Below, one piece after another: positions 16,025 to 28,573 of a stretch of DNA of 64,000 bases; position 1 is the first letter of the stretch, and every line of letters starts with the position of its first letter. A program made the position numbers and the translations under genes. The notes below the pieces were generated by a model, which saw nothing but the letters and a program-made list of their open reading frames with translations, was not told the origin of the DNA and searched no databases. The DNA comes from Cystobacter fuscus DSM 2262 (GTDB lineage Bacteria; Myxococcota; Myxococcia; Myxococcales; Myxococcaceae), in the NCBI RefSeq assembly GCF_000335475.2, contig NZ_ANAH02000049.1, forward strand, positions 1 to 64,000. Direction: 5' to 3'.

Positions 16025-18847
16025 ATGAAATCCAGGAACATCAAGTGGTTGCATCTCGCGCTCGCGCTGTCCCTCGGGGGCTCCGGCGCGGCGTTCGGCG
16101 CGGACGTCATCACCGGCCGTATCGACGGCCGGCTGCGTGAGTCGGGGACCCAGGCGCCCCTGCCGGGTGCCAAGGTCACCCTCACCTCGCCCGCGCTCAT
16201 CGGCGGCTCCAAGGTCATCGCCACCGCCCCGGACGGCTACTTCCTCGCCACCGACCTGCCTCCCGGCGAGTACACCGTCCAGTTCGAGCTGGAGGGCATC
16301 AAGCCCATCACCCGCAAGCTCGTGGTGCGCCAGGGTGAGACGAGCCCGTTGAACGTGACGTGGAACGTCGAGTCGGACATGGAGGAGAACATCGTCGTCG
16401 AGTACGAGTCTCCCGGCACGCGTCCCGAGTCCACCCAGTCCGGCGCGGTGCTCTCCGCGACGGGCCAGTCCAAGCTCGCCTCCGGCCGCAGCTACCAGGC
16501 CGTGGCCCAGCAGGTAGCCGGTGTGAGCGGCGGCAGCAACCCGGACATCCGGGGTGCCAACGCCATCATGAACCGCTACCTGATCGATGGAATGGACATC
16601 ACCGATCCGGTGACGAACACGTTCTCGTCGAACATCAACTTCGACTCCATCTCCTCCTTCTCCATCATCACCGGAGGCATGGAGGCGCAGTACAACTCGA
16701 TGGGCGGCGTCATCAACGTCATCTCGGCCCAGGGCTCGGATGAGTTCCACGCGGACGCCTCGTTCTACGCCAACCACTACCTGCTGTCGGTGCCGCCGCA
16801 GTTCGGCTCGAACCTGTACGAGGGCTACAAGCCCTTCAACACCACGGTTCGTCCCCCCACCCAGAGCTACCAGGGCAACGTCAACATCAGCGGCCCCATC
16901 CTCAAGGAGAAGCTCTGGTACGCGTTGTCCTACCAGTACTCCAACAACCAGGCCTCCTCGCCCGCGGGCCCGCCACTCAACCTCCAGGCGCCCAACCGCG
17001 AGTTCATCGGGCACTACGTGCGCGGCAAGCTGACGTGGGCCCCGGGCTCGCGCAGCCGTGTCACCCTGTCCGCCCTGACGGACCCGGCCAGCATTCCCTT
17101 CGCCGACTTCAGCGGATCCCTCGCCAACTCGGTGACGCCGTTCGCCGCCCGCTTCCAGTCACAGGGTGGATGGCTCGGCAACCTCACGTGGGAGTACTTC
17201 CCCACGGCGGAGACGACCTACAAGGCCATGGTCGGCGCCCAGACGAACACCATCCGCTCCGGACCCCAGGGCGTCTTCGGCACCTTCGACCTGGCCGCCA
17301 TCCGCAACAGCTACAACGACCCCACGCTCTCGTACGACCCCAATCGTCCGCAGCACACCAACGACGATGACGGCACGGTCTGGTTCAACGACTCCGACAT
17401 CACCTCGGACGCGCGCTACACGCTGAGCACGGACCTGTCCGTGGCCCACCGCACGACCCTGTTCGGTCAGCGCCACGAGGCGCAGGCGGGTTTCCAGGGC
17501 CGCTTCATCCAGCGCAACTTCAGCTTCGAGGTGCCCGGCGGACGGACGTACACCGACGCGGGCGGCGGTCCCGGCCAGGCCGGTCTGTGCCTTCCCGAGA
17601 TCGGCCAGACCGACGGCTGCAACTACTACGCCGAGACTCCCGCCTACAACACCGTCGAGCGCGGCCTGGGCGCCGGCCTCTACGTCCAGGATCGCTGGAA
17701 GCCGGTGGACTGGGTCACCATCATGCCGGGTCTGCGCTTCGACTACGGCTACACCCGCGACGCCGCGGGCCGCGTGGCCGGACAGCTCGCCGGCTTCGGT
17801 CCCCGCCTGGGCGCGGTGCTCGATCTGACGCGTGACTCGAAGACCATCTTCTCGGCCTTCTACGGTCGCTCCAACGAGACCCTGTCGCTGCTCGCCGCCG
17901 CCAACGCCAGCCCCTCCGCGAAGACCGACTACTACGCCTACGATCCGGCCACGGGGACCTTCGACTACAGCTCGTCGGAGGGTGGCCCCGGTGCCACCGA
18001 GGTGGACCGCAAGAACCACACCCCGCCGCACTCGGATGAAATCCTGTTGAGCCTGCGTCGGCAGATCGGCAAGAACACCGGTCTGTCGGTCGAGTACACC
18101 TACAAGAATCTGGCCAACATCTGGGACGCGGTGGAGACCAACCAGATCTGGGATCCCTCGGGCACGCGCGTCATCGGCTACAAGAACGGCGTGGCCACGC
18201 CGGTGTACCTGTTCACCCGTCCGGACTCGAACTGGATCAAGTACCAGAGCGTGGACCTCATCCTGGATGGCCGTCCGACGCCGGAGCTGGAGTTCTACGC
18301 GGCCTACACGCTGTCCTTCCGCTACGGTCCGGGCAACGAGTCCATGGGCCAGCTGAGCACGGGCATCGGCCAGTACGACAACCCGCGTCAGTCGCAGTTC
18401 TACACGGGCTACTCGCTGGGCGACACGCGGCACCAGATCAAGCTGCTGGGCTCGTACACCTGGAAGGGCCTGAGCATCGGACCCAGCTTCAGCTATGCCT
18501 CGGGCGCGACGCGGGCCAAGCGCTACAACACGGCCAACCCGAACATCAGCGGCTACGTCCTGCGCTCGCCCGTGGGCACCACGCCGGGCACTCCCAACGA
18601 TCCCACGCAGATCGCCGAGTTCCGCCTGCCGGACACCATCACCGCCAACGCGCGTATCAGCTATGACTTCTCGGAGCTGACCGGCCAGAAGTTCGCGCTC
18701 ATCGCGGACGTGTTCAACGTGTTCAACCTCGGGGCCCCCACCGGCCTCGTGACGACGGAGAACGTGGGCGCGACGAGCAACTTCGGCCTGGCGTCCGCCC
18801 GTCAGCAGCCGCTGCGCGTGCAGCTCGCCCTGCGCTACCAGTACTAG
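16025..18847 (+). CDS. Oar-like TonB-dependent outer-membrane receptor
   Basis: 940 residues with a signal peptide ending ...GGSGAAFG-A. Next comes a carboxypeptidase-regulatory-like beta-sandwich at about 25-115 (GRIDGRLRESGTQAPLPGAK, then DGYFLATDLPPGEYTV). The plug domain follows at about 125-260 (QQVAGVSGGSNPDIRGANAI, LIDGMDITDP, GGMEAQYNSMGGVINVI), and then a beta-barrel to the end. The terminal strand is VQLALRYQY, with the aromatic last residue expected for barrel assembly. This is the Oar/CarbopepD-regulated TonB receptor type; M. xanthus Oar is needed for adhesion and development (established knowledge). Substrate unknown. The 3' end and downstream region are partly duplicated at 19577-19839. 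Confidence 0.93.
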   Translation: MKSRNIKWLHLALALSLGGSGAAFGADVITGRIDGRLRESGTQAPLPGAKVTLTSPALIGGSKVIATAPDGYFLATDLPPGEYTVQFELEGIKPITRKLVVRQGETSPLNVTWNVESDMEENIVVEYESPGTRPESTQSGAVLSATGQSKLASGRSYQAVAQQVAGVSGGSNPDIRGANAIMNRYLIDGMDITDPVTNTFSSNINFDSISSFSIITGGMEAQYNSMGGVINVISAQGSDEFHADASFYANHYLLSVPPQFGSNLYEGYKPFNTTVRPPTQSYQGNVNISGPILKEKLWYALSYQYSNNQASSPAGPPLNLQAPNREFIGHYVRGKLTWAPGSRSRVTLSALTDPASIPFADFSGSLANSVTPFAARFQSQGGWLGNLTWEYFPTAETTYKAMVGAQTNTIRSGPQGVFGTFDLAAIRNSYNDPTLSYDPNRPQHTNDDDGTVWFNDSDITSDARYTLSTDLSVAHRTTLFGQRHEAQAGFQGRFIQRNFSFEVPGGRTYTDAGGGPGQAGLCLPEIGQTDGCNYYAETPAYNTVERGLGAGLYVQDRWKPVDWVTIMPGLRFDYGYTRDAAGRVAGQLAGFGPRLGAVLDLTRDSKTIFSAFYGRSNETLSLLAAANASPSAKTDYYAYDPATGTFDYSSSEGGPGATEVDRKNHTPPHSDEILLSLRRQIGKNTGLSVEYTYKNLANIWDAVETNQIWDPSGTRVIGYKNGVATPVYLFTRPDSNWIKYQSVDLILDGRPTPELEFYAAYTLSFRYGPGNESMGQLSTGIGQYDNPRQSQFYTGYSLGDTRHQIKLLGSYTWKGLSIGPSFSYASGATRAKRYNTANPNISGYVLRSPVGTTPGTPNDPTQIAEFRLPDTITANARISYDFSELTGQKFALIADVFNVFNLGAPTGLVTTENVGATSNFGLASARQQPLRVQLALRYQY

Positions 18848-18904
18848 TCGGTTCCACCCGCGGGGCGCCGGAGCAGGACTCCGGGACCCCGCCTGGTCGA
18901 CAGA

Positions 18905-18936
18905 CGCCCCCCTCCGAGAACATCCGGAGGGGGGCG
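18905..18936 (+). terminator. Terminator after the Oar-like receptor gene
   Basis: CGCCCCCCTCCG (18905-18916) pairs perfectly with CGGAGGGGGGCG (18925-18936) across an 8-nt loop, 57 bp after the receptor stop. The same hairpin recurs at 19780-19811. Confidence 0.65.
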
Positions 18937-18964
18937 TGTCGCGTTATGGAGTCGGGCGCTCCGC

Positions 18965-19053
18965 ATGCCCGTGCGCCGCGAGGTGCCGCCCCCCGAGCAA
19001 CTCCGGGCGCACGCCCTCGAGGGCAGGCTCTGGCCGGTGGTGCTCCTGGTGAC
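18965..19053 (+). pseudogene. 5' remnant of a duplicated radical SAM gene
   Basis: From the ATG at 18965 the frame reads MPVRREVPPPEQLRAHALEG and then RLWPVVLLVT. It matches residues 16 to about 43 of the intact radical SAM protein at 19840 (RHKVPPPEQLRAHILEG...SWPVALPVT). A 39-bp deletion removed codons just after the start, and similarity stops at 19053, before the cysteine motif. The start codon and upstream spacer are conserved. This is a truncated duplicate, not a gene. Confidence 0.8.
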
Positions 19054-19576
19054 TCGATGTTGGCATCGAGGCCAGGAGCGGGAACGCGTCGCGTGGCAGC
19101 TTGGAGTCAGGCACTCGCCGCGGGCCTGGTTCCAGCCAGCGCGTCGCACGCCATGTCGAATTCTCCCAGGGCTTATCACGCGGGGCGTGGAGGGCTTGAC
19201 AAGCGGGCGGCGGAACTCAAGTGCTCGGATGCCATCGGGTCAGGCCAGGTGCATGCGGAAACGCATGGCGAACATGCGTATTCGAGGGTGCTCGGGCGGG
19301 CACGCCTACCGGACACTTTGGCACATCGTCCGGATCATGTAGCGCAAGACAAGTTTTAGAACACAGAGCAACGCGGGCAGTCTCTTCGTGGACGGTTGCT
19401 ATTCTTTTATCATCCACCGTGACGGATGCCCCAACCCAGCTGCGCCTCTCATGACTTGTCTTTGGTAGTTAGACATTGGTGCAATGGTTCTGCACCGACG
19501 TCTGGATATTCCAAGGGAATGAGGTGGGTGGAATCACGAGTGGTTTTCTCGATTCTCGAAAAGCGACAATGCGCCC
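19054..19576. other. Non-coding stretch between the two copies of the duplication
   Basis: These 523 bp show no convincing coding frame and are less GC-rich than the surroundings, especially 19320-19560. Two small perfect hairpins stand out: CATGCG-GAAA-CGCATG at 19252-19267, closed by a GNRA-type tetraloop, and GGTGCA-N7-TGCACC at 19478-19496. No insertion sequence, tRNA or integrase was found that would explain the rearrangement. Confidence 0.5.
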
Positions 19577-19722
19577 CAGCATCAGCGGCACCATCCTGCG
19601 CTTGCCCGTGGGCACCACGCCGGGCTCGCCCAACCACCGTGGGCGCGGTCAACAACTTCGGCCGCGCGACCTCCCGCCAGCAACCGCCGCGCGTGCAGTT
19701 CGCCCTGCGCTACCAGTACTGG
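19577..19722 (+). pseudogene. 3' remnant of a second Oar-like receptor gene
   Basis: The DNA from 19577 matches the receptor gene near 18545-18600 (ISGTILRLPVGTTPGSPN against ISGYVLRSPVGTTPGTPN). It then jumps to a match of its last 83 bp (NNFGRATSRQQPPRVQFALRYQY). About 165 bp are deleted between the two parts, which shifts the frame, and the stop codon TAG has become TGG. Only the tail of a former second receptor gene remains. Confidence 0.8.
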
Positions 19723-19779
19723 TCGGGTCCACCCGTGGGGCGCCGGAGCAGGACTCCGGGGCCCCGCCTGGTCGACAGA

Positions 19780-19811
19780 CGCCCTCCTCCGAGAACATCC
19801 GGAGGGGGGCG
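19780..19811 (+). terminator. Duplicate terminator directly upstream of the radical SAM gene
   Basis: CGCCCTCCTCCG (19780-19791) pairs with CGGAGGGGGGCG (19800-19811) with one G-T wobble and an 8-nt loop. It sits 28 bp before the radical SAM ATG, so readthrough from upstream would be blocked. Either a promoter lies within 28 bp or expression needs readthrough. Confidence 0.6.
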
Positions 19812-19839
19812 TGTCACGTTATAGAGTCGGGCGCTCCCC

Positions 19840-20904
19840 ATGCCCCTTCCCGCCGTCCTCCCGCCCGCCCTCGCCGCGCTGCCCATGCGCCACAAGGTGC
19901 CGCCCCCCGAGCAACTCCGGGCGCACATCCTCGAGGGGCGGAGCTGGCCGGTGGCGCTCCCGGTGACGTTCACCCCCTTCGCGTCGGCCCAGCCGTGCTC
20001 GGCCCGCTGTGTCTTCTGCTCGGAGACGCTGCGGCCCCACGGCTCCGGGCGGCTCTCGGCGTCCCTGCGGCCGGGCCCTCGCTACCAGGAGGGGCTCGCC
20101 CGGGCGCTCGCCGCGCTCCAGGGTCTGCCCCTGGGCATCTCCCTGTCCGGGCTCGAGTCCACGGATGCGCCGGAGTGGTTGCTGGGGGTGCTCGACGTGC
20201 TGGAGGCCCACGAGCGCCACCCCGCGGGTCACGTGGAGGAGAAGGTCCTCTATTCCAACGCGGCCGGGCTGTGCGCGGAGACGTCGGGCGGAGTGTTGCT
20301 GCCCCGACTGGCGCGCTACGGCCTGACGCGCGTGGAGATCTCCCGGCACCACCCCGAGGCCCCACGCAACGACGGCATCATGCGCTTCCGCCCGGGCCAG
20401 CCCGTGGCGCGGCAGGAGGTGTTCGAGGCGGCGGTGCACGCGACGCGCGGCCATGTGCCCGTGCGGCTCGTGTGCATCGTGCAGCGCACGGGCGTGGCCA
20501 CGCCCACGGACGTGGTGGACTACCTGCGCTGGGCGGTGGAGCGGCTGGGCGTGACGGACGTGGTGTTCCGCGAGTTCTCCCGGCTGCATGGGCTCTACCA
20601 GCCCAACACCACCTGGCGCACCATCGAGCGCGACCGGGTGCCCATCGAGTCCCTGCTCGAGCCGCTGCTGCCGGACGGGCCCGGCTCGGACTTCGAGCCG
20701 GTGGACGTCACGCGGGGCTACTACTACTGGAACGCGCGCCTGCGCTGGCGCGGCCAGTGCTCGGTGACGTTCGAGGCCTCGGACTACCAGGACATGAAGG
20801 CCCGGCATCACTCGGGCGTCATCCACAAGTTCGTCTTCCACGCCAATGGCAACCTCTGCGCGGACTGGGATCCGGAGCGCGAGGTGCTGCTGCGCACCGC
20901 ATGA
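19840..20904 (+). CDS. Radical SAM domain protein
   Basis: 354 residues with the radical SAM cluster motif CSARCVFC (Cys-x3-Cys-x2-Cys, about residues 53-60) near the N-terminus. Further segments fit a TIM barrel: GISLSGLES, GLTRVEISRHHPEA, VRLVCIVQRTG, GVTDVVFREFSR. The C-terminal part has VTRGYYYWNARLRW and ends in a patterned FHANGNLCADWDPE, which resembles the end of small radical SAM proteins without extra cluster domains. The start ATG is supported by conservation in the truncated copy at 18965. The stop overlaps the next gene's start (ATGA), so the two are translationally coupled. Substrate unknown; the nucleotidyltransferase-like partner hints at a nucleotide or peptide-tag modification, which is inference. 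Confidence 0.88.
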   Translation: MPLPAVLPPALAALPMRHKVPPPEQLRAHILEGRSWPVALPVTFTPFASAQPCSARCVFCSETLRPHGSGRLSASLRPGPRYQEGLARALAALQGLPLGISLSGLESTDAPEWLLGVLDVLEAHERHPAGHVEEKVLYSNAAGLCAETSGGVLLPRLARYGLTRVEISRHHPEAPRNDGIMRFRPGQPVARQEVFEAAVHATRGHVPVRLVCIVQRTGVATPTDVVDYLRWAVERLGVTDVVFREFSRLHGLYQPNTTWRTIERDRVPIESLLEPLLPDGPGSDFEPVDVTRGYYYWNARLRWRGQCSVTFEASDYQDMKARHHSGVIHKFVFHANGNLCADWDPEREVLLRTA

Positions 20905-21398
20905 GCGCCCCGCCCTCCGAGCACGTCGCCTACCTGGAGCTGCTCCACCGGCTCCAGTCGCACGGGGTGCGCTTCGCCCTCACCGGCTCCTTCGCGCTGC
21001 GCCTGCTCATGGACGCGCTCGGGGGCGAGCCCGTCCCGGACTGCGATCTCCTCCTCGAGCCCTCCGCCGACAACCTCCAGCGGTGGGCGGCGCTCCTCGT
21101 GGAGGACGGCTGGTCCCTGGCCGTGTGGAACGAGCCCCTGGGGGTGCCGCTCGAGCTCGAGACCCTCCGTGGGAAGTACTATGTCCGGGCGAGGAAGGGC
21201 CCCCTGGTGCTCGATGGCACCTACGAACACGACACCCTGGAGACTGGCACCCTGGTGTCCGGAGCGCGGAGGAGCCACGGCCTGCCGGTGATGGACCTGG
21301 ACACCCTGCTCGCGCTCAAGCGGGAGCGGGGCACCCCGAGGGATCTCGAACAGGTGGCGCGGGTGGAACACTGGCGGCGCGAGCACCGGGGGCGGTAG
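20901..21398 (+). CDS. Nucleotidyltransferase-fold protein coupled to the radical SAM gene
   Basis: The ATG at 20901 overlaps the upstream stop by four bases. The 165 residues read like the minimal nucleotidyltransferase / AbiEii-like fold: FALTGSFALRLLMDALGG, then DCDLLL in place of the usual G-S/G ... D-x-D pair, then a C-terminal MDLDTLLALKRERGTPRDLEQV, the typical sequence linking such domains to a helical tail. It resembles proteins annotated as nucleotidyl transferase AbiEii/AbiGii-like. No separate antitoxin-type partner is present, so a toxin-antitoxin role is not supported. Gene order points to function with the radical SAM enzyme. Confidence 0.7.
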   Translation: MSAPPSEHVAYLELLHRLQSHGVRFALTGSFALRLLMDALGGEPVPDCDLLLEPSADNLQRWAALLVEDGWSLAVWNEPLGVPLELETLRGKYYVRARKGPLVLDGTYEHDTLETGTLVSGARRSHGLPVMDLDTLLALKRERGTPRDLEQVARVEHWRREHRGR

Positions 21399-21434
21399 GG
21401 TCCGCCGCGACCTCTGGCCAGGAGTAACACGCCC

Positions 21435-22334
<900 letters not shown>

Positions 22335-22342
22335 CGACTGGC

Positions 22343-24262
22343 GTGGGGGCTCTCGTGGGGTGGCTGGTCTGGGTGGTGGAAACGGCGATGTGCCTGGGCG
22401 CGGCCTTCTGGGTGGCGGCGGCGCTCTACCCGGATCGCGGTGTCCCGCACCGGCTCATCGCCACCCTGCTCGTGGCTCCCGCGCTGCTCCTCGTGCCCAT
22501 GCAGGCGCTGGGGCTCGCGGGAGCGCTGCGGCCCGTGTGGCTCGGAGCGCTGGCGCCCGTGGGGTTCGCGATCGCGGCGGCCCTGGCCTCGCGGCACCTG
22601 GGGCATGAGCGGGCGTGGGCCCTCGCGCGCTCGGACCTGGGCGCCCCCTTCCGACTGCTGCGCGAGGCCGTGCGCGAGCGCGAGCCCGCCGTGCTCACCA
22701 CGGGGGTCGCCCTGGGGGTGCTGCTCTTCGCGGGGTTGCTGGTGTGGCTCTACAGGTCCTGGATGTGGGATCCCGTCTGGTACCACGTGCCCATCACCGC
22801 GTATGCCATTCAAATGGGCTCGTTGGATTGGATCGACACCTCGGTGCCCTGGACGCAGAGCCACCCGAAGAACATCGAGCTGTTGGCGGCGTGGAACTGC
22901 ATCTTCCCCCTGGACAACCGGCTGGATGACAGCTCGCAACTGCCCTTCGCGGTGCTGGGCGCGGCGGTGACGGCGGCGTGGGCACGGGAGGTGGGCGCGC
23001 GGCCGGCCTTCGCGGCGGGAGTGGGCGCGGCGTGGATGCTCTTGCCCCCCATGTTCCTGCAGATGTGGAGCACGCACGTGGACCTGGCGTGCGGCGCCTT
23101 CCTGAGCGCGGCGGTGTTCTTCCTGCGCGAGCGGCCCACGCCCCGGGATCGGTGGATGAGCCTGCTGGCGCTCGGGCTGTACGCGGGCACGAAGATGACG
23201 GGCGCATTCCACCTGCTGCTGCTCGGGCCGTGGGTGGCCGTGCGGGGCGGGCTGGAGCTGTGGCACGCCCGGGGCGAGCGGTGGCGGCGCGCCGGGGACC
23301 TGGTTCTCTCGGTGCTCGCGCTGATGGCGGTGGGCTCGTTCAAGTACTTCCAGAACCTGTGGAAGACGGGCAACCCGCTGTGGGCCTTCAAGGTGAAGCT
23401 GCCGCTGCTGGGCACCGAGCTGCCCGGCCTGTTCGATCCGGCCGTCTTCTACGGCTCGCGTCCGGGAGAGAGCCCGCTCTTCTTCGGCTCGCCGGGAGCG
23501 CTCATGCAGCTCTTGCGCAGCTGGTACGTGGAGCAGCCCGTGTACTGGCCGGACGTGCGCACGGGGGGCTTTGGTCCGCTGTTCTCCTGGCTCCTGGTGC
23601 CGTGTCTCGTGTGGCTCGTCGTCGGGCTGCTCCGCCCGGGGAACTGGAAGACGCACCTGCCCATCCTCGTGCTCGGGCTGGCGTCGCTGATGGTGCAGTC
23701 GGCCTGGTGGCCGAGGTTCGTGATGGGCGTGGCCACCGCGGGGCTGGTGGCGCTGGGCGCGCTCCAGGGGCGACTGCGGCACCTGGGGCCCCGGCTGGGC
23801 CTGTCGCTCGTCTTCCTCGCGCTCACCGCCGTCACCTTCTGGCGGGGCGCGAGTGTCCAGGTGCTCGAGCGCGACTACTTCCTCTTCCCGAGGCACTTCG
23901 GCGTCCTGCTGCGCTCGAGTCCGGAGCAGCGAGCCACGTGGCAGGTGATGGACTGGCTGTGGCCCACCGAGTGGAGTGAGCGCAAGGAGCGCGAATTCCA
24001 GGCGGGCGACGTGATGGTGTACGACCAGTCGGTGGTGTTCCTCGGGGAGTTCTTCACCCGGGACTACCGCACCCGCGTGGAGTACGTGCCGAGCAACCAG
24101 AGCGTGGCCAGCTACCTCGCGCGCATCGACGCGCTGAAGCCCCGCTGGGTGGGGGTGGAGGGCGGCTCCGCGGCGGAGTACGCCCTGAGAGCGGAGCGCG
24201 GCGCGCGGTACCTCTTCCACGCACCGCGCTCGGGCATCGTGCTCTACCGCATGCCGCGCTGA
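22343..24262 (+). CDS. Polytopic membrane protein, GT-C glycosyltransferase-like
   Basis: A GTG start at 22343 gives 639 residues with some ten or more hydrophobic segments. The region after the second helix pair carries WMWDPVWYHVPITAYAIQMG, an acidic first loop like that of GT-C glycosyltransferases, then PWTQSHPKNIELLAAW. A C-terminal soluble part (residues about 520-639) contains DVMVYDQSVVFLGEFF and RWVGVEGGS. This layout (large loop with an Asp, many helices, short soluble tail) matches uncharacterised members related to ArnT/PMT-type lipid-linked sugar transferases. Donor and acceptor are unknown. It ends 4 bp from the convergent asnS gene. Confidence 0.7.
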   Translation: MGALVGWLVWVVETAMCLGAAFWVAAALYPDRGVPHRLIATLLVAPALLLVPMQALGLAGALRPVWLGALAPVGFAIAAALASRHLGHERAWALARSDLGAPFRLLREAVREREPAVLTTGVALGVLLFAGLLVWLYRSWMWDPVWYHVPITAYAIQMGSLDWIDTSVPWTQSHPKNIELLAAWNCIFPLDNRLDDSSQLPFAVLGAAVTAAWAREVGARPAFAAGVGAAWMLLPPMFLQMWSTHVDLACGAFLSAAVFFLRERPTPRDRWMSLLALGLYAGTKMTGAFHLLLLGPWVAVRGGLELWHARGERWRRAGDLVLSVLALMAVGSFKYFQNLWKTGNPLWAFKVKLPLLGTELPGLFDPAVFYGSRPGESPLFFGSPGALMQLLRSWYVEQPVYWPDVRTGGFGPLFSWLLVPCLVWLVVGLLRPGNWKTHLPILVLGLASLMVQSAWWPRFVMGVATAGLVALGALQGRLRHLGPRLGLSLVFLALTAVTFWRGASVQVLERDYFLFPRHFGVLLRSSPEQRATWQVMDWLWPTEWSERKEREFQAGDVMVYDQSVVFLGEFFTRDYRTRVEYVPSNQSVASYLARIDALKPRWVGVEGGSAAEYALRAERGARYLFHAPRSGIVLYRMPR

Positions 24263-24266
24263 AGGC

Positions 24267-25667
<1,401 letters not shown>

Positions 25668-25855
25668 GACGGCCTTCCTTCCTCGTGAAACCCTGTCCCT
25701 CTGGAGAACGCGGAGTTAGCCGTCCGCTGGCCCGAGGACAAGCCCCATGAATGGCCCCCGCCGGAGAACGAACGCCTGCCGGGGCCCGAACAGGCCCCAC
25801 CCCCCGCCGCGCGGCGAGACCCGATGGGGGAGATCGTGCTAATCGCCCCCCTCCC

Positions 25856-27385
<1,530 letters not shown>

Positions 27386-27397
27386 CGGCCAGGCCGC

Positions 27398-28510
27398 TCA
27401 GGAGCGCCGCACGGGCGTGGCCGACAGAGGATCCCACAAGAAGCTGGCGGTGTGCAGCAGGCGCTCCGTGCCCAGGCGCGAGAGCGCATCGCGCACCTCG
27501 GGCTGCTCGAGCAGGTGCTGCTCGCAGATGGCATGATCCAGCCGCAGCAGCATGCAGGGCGTGTTCGCGCGGACGGTGGCGGTGGCGGAAAAGCCGAGCA
27601 GCAGGGCGATCTCCCCGAACATGTCCCCCTCCTCCAGCGTGCGCAGCACCTGCTCGCCGTGCTCCGGGTGCTGGTGCACCGCCTGGCACTGGCCCTGGAG
27701 CAGCAGGTACAGCGAGTCCACGGGCTGCCCCTGCTGCAACAGGATCGAGCCCGCGGGCATGGCCCGGAGCTGGAATTCGTGGGACAGGGCCTCCAGCTGC
27801 GCGCTCGACAGCAGCCGGAAGAGGGAGTTGGCGCGCAGCACGTTGTCGAGCAGGCGCTCGCGCTGGTAGCCGCGCAGCACCTCCTCCACGGACGGATGGC
27901 GCTGGGCGATCCGCTCCAGGCGCTCGCGCTTGAGCTCCAGGACGGCCGTGCGCTCGAAGGCCCTGACGCTCGCGACGCGCGGCACGTGGGACAAGAGCGA
28001 CATCTCCCCGAAGAAGTCCCCCTCGCCCAGCAGGGCCACGGTGCGCCGCCGGCCCGACTTCAGCGTGCGCAGCACCTCCACGCTCCCCTCCACGATGGCG
28101 AACAACGAGTCCCCCGCGGTGCCCTCCTCCACGAGCAGCTCCCCGGCATGGAAGTCCCTCAGCTCCAGGGACTCGAGCACCGTCTGGAACTCCCACCGGC
28201 CGAGCCGGGCCAGCAGCGAGGCGGAGGCGGGCTTGCGCTCGGAGGCGCCCACGGGCAGCTCGCGCTCCAGGTTGGAGGGCATCGGCACGGCGGGGCCCGC
28301 GGGGATGGCGAAGGGATCCAGGCGCCGGGCATCGAGTTCCGACAGCAGCCGGCGCGTCGGCGTGTGATCCGGTTCGAGCCGGAGGATGATCTTGCACAGG
28401 GCGATGGCGCGCATCAGCCAGCCCTGCTGGACCCAGCGCCGCGCCAGCACGGCATAGTCCGAGAGGGCCTCATCCGGCCCAGAGGACGGCGGGTCGAGTG
28501 GTTCGGACAT
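27398..28510 (-). CDS. Protein with two cyclic-nucleotide-binding domains and no HTH
   Basis: 370 residues. The N-terminal 60 or so residues are TPR-like (AVLARRWVQQGWLMRAIALC). Two cNMP-binding jelly rolls follow, at about 105-215 and 225-345, each with the phosphate-binding pattern: GEGDFFGEMSLLSHVPRVAS in the first and EEGDMFGEIALLLGFSATAT in the second. Both lack the exact R-[ST]-A of Crp, having PRVAS and SATAT, so nucleotide binding is doubtful. No DNA-binding domain follows. Such double-domain proteins in myxobacteria are cytoplasmic and of unknown role. ATG at 28510 follows GAGGAG. The gene converges on the permease 12 bp away. Confidence 0.85.
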   Translation of the reverse strand: MSEPLDPPSSGPDEALSDYAVLARRWVQQGWLMRAIALCKIILRLEPDHTPTRRLLSELDARRLDPFAIPAGPAVPMPSNLERELPVGASERKPASASLLARLGRWEFQTVLESLELRDFHAGELLVEEGTAGDSLFAIVEGSVEVLRTLKSGRRRTVALLGEGDFFGEMSLLSHVPRVASVRAFERTAVLELKRERLERIAQRHPSVEEVLRGYQRERLLDNVLRANSLFRLLSSAQLEALSHEFQLRAMPAGSILLQQGQPVDSLYLLLQGQCQAVHQHPEHGEQVLRTLEEGDMFGEIALLLGFSATATVRANTPCMLLRLDHAICEQHLLEQPEVRDALSRLGTERLLHTASFLWDPLSATPVRRS

Positions 28511-28573
28511 GGGGTTCTCCTCGGACGACGGTCCGTTCGAACTCCAGCTACCATGCCTGACCCCCCGTGGCGA

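Larger units (their letters stand above)
18542..19053. repeat. Left copy of a decayed tandem duplication
   Basis: This segment holds the end of the Oar-like gene, its 117-bp downstream spacer with terminator, and the first codons of a radical SAM gene. It is repeated in the same order at 19577-19970. The spacers between the receptor stop (or its mutated equivalent) and the radical SAM ATG are both exactly 117 bp, and the terminator hairpins correspond base for base apart from a few substitutions. Confidence 0.85.
19577..19970. repeat. Right copy of the decayed tandem duplication
   Basis: Counterpart of 18542-19053: receptor tail remnant, 117-bp spacer with terminator hairpin, and the start of the radical SAM gene, which is intact here. 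The two copies have diverged by scattered substitutions and small deletions, so the event is not recent. Confidence 0.85.

Noticed and set aside
19440-19520. tRNA-like appearance of the GGTGCA hairpin region
   Set aside because: No acceptor stem or T-arm could be built around it, and the GGTTC stretch is in the loop.
20901-21398. Toxin-antitoxin reading of the nucleotidyltransferase-like gene
   Set aside because: No AbiEi-like or HEPN partner is adjacent; it is coupled to a radical SAM gene instead.
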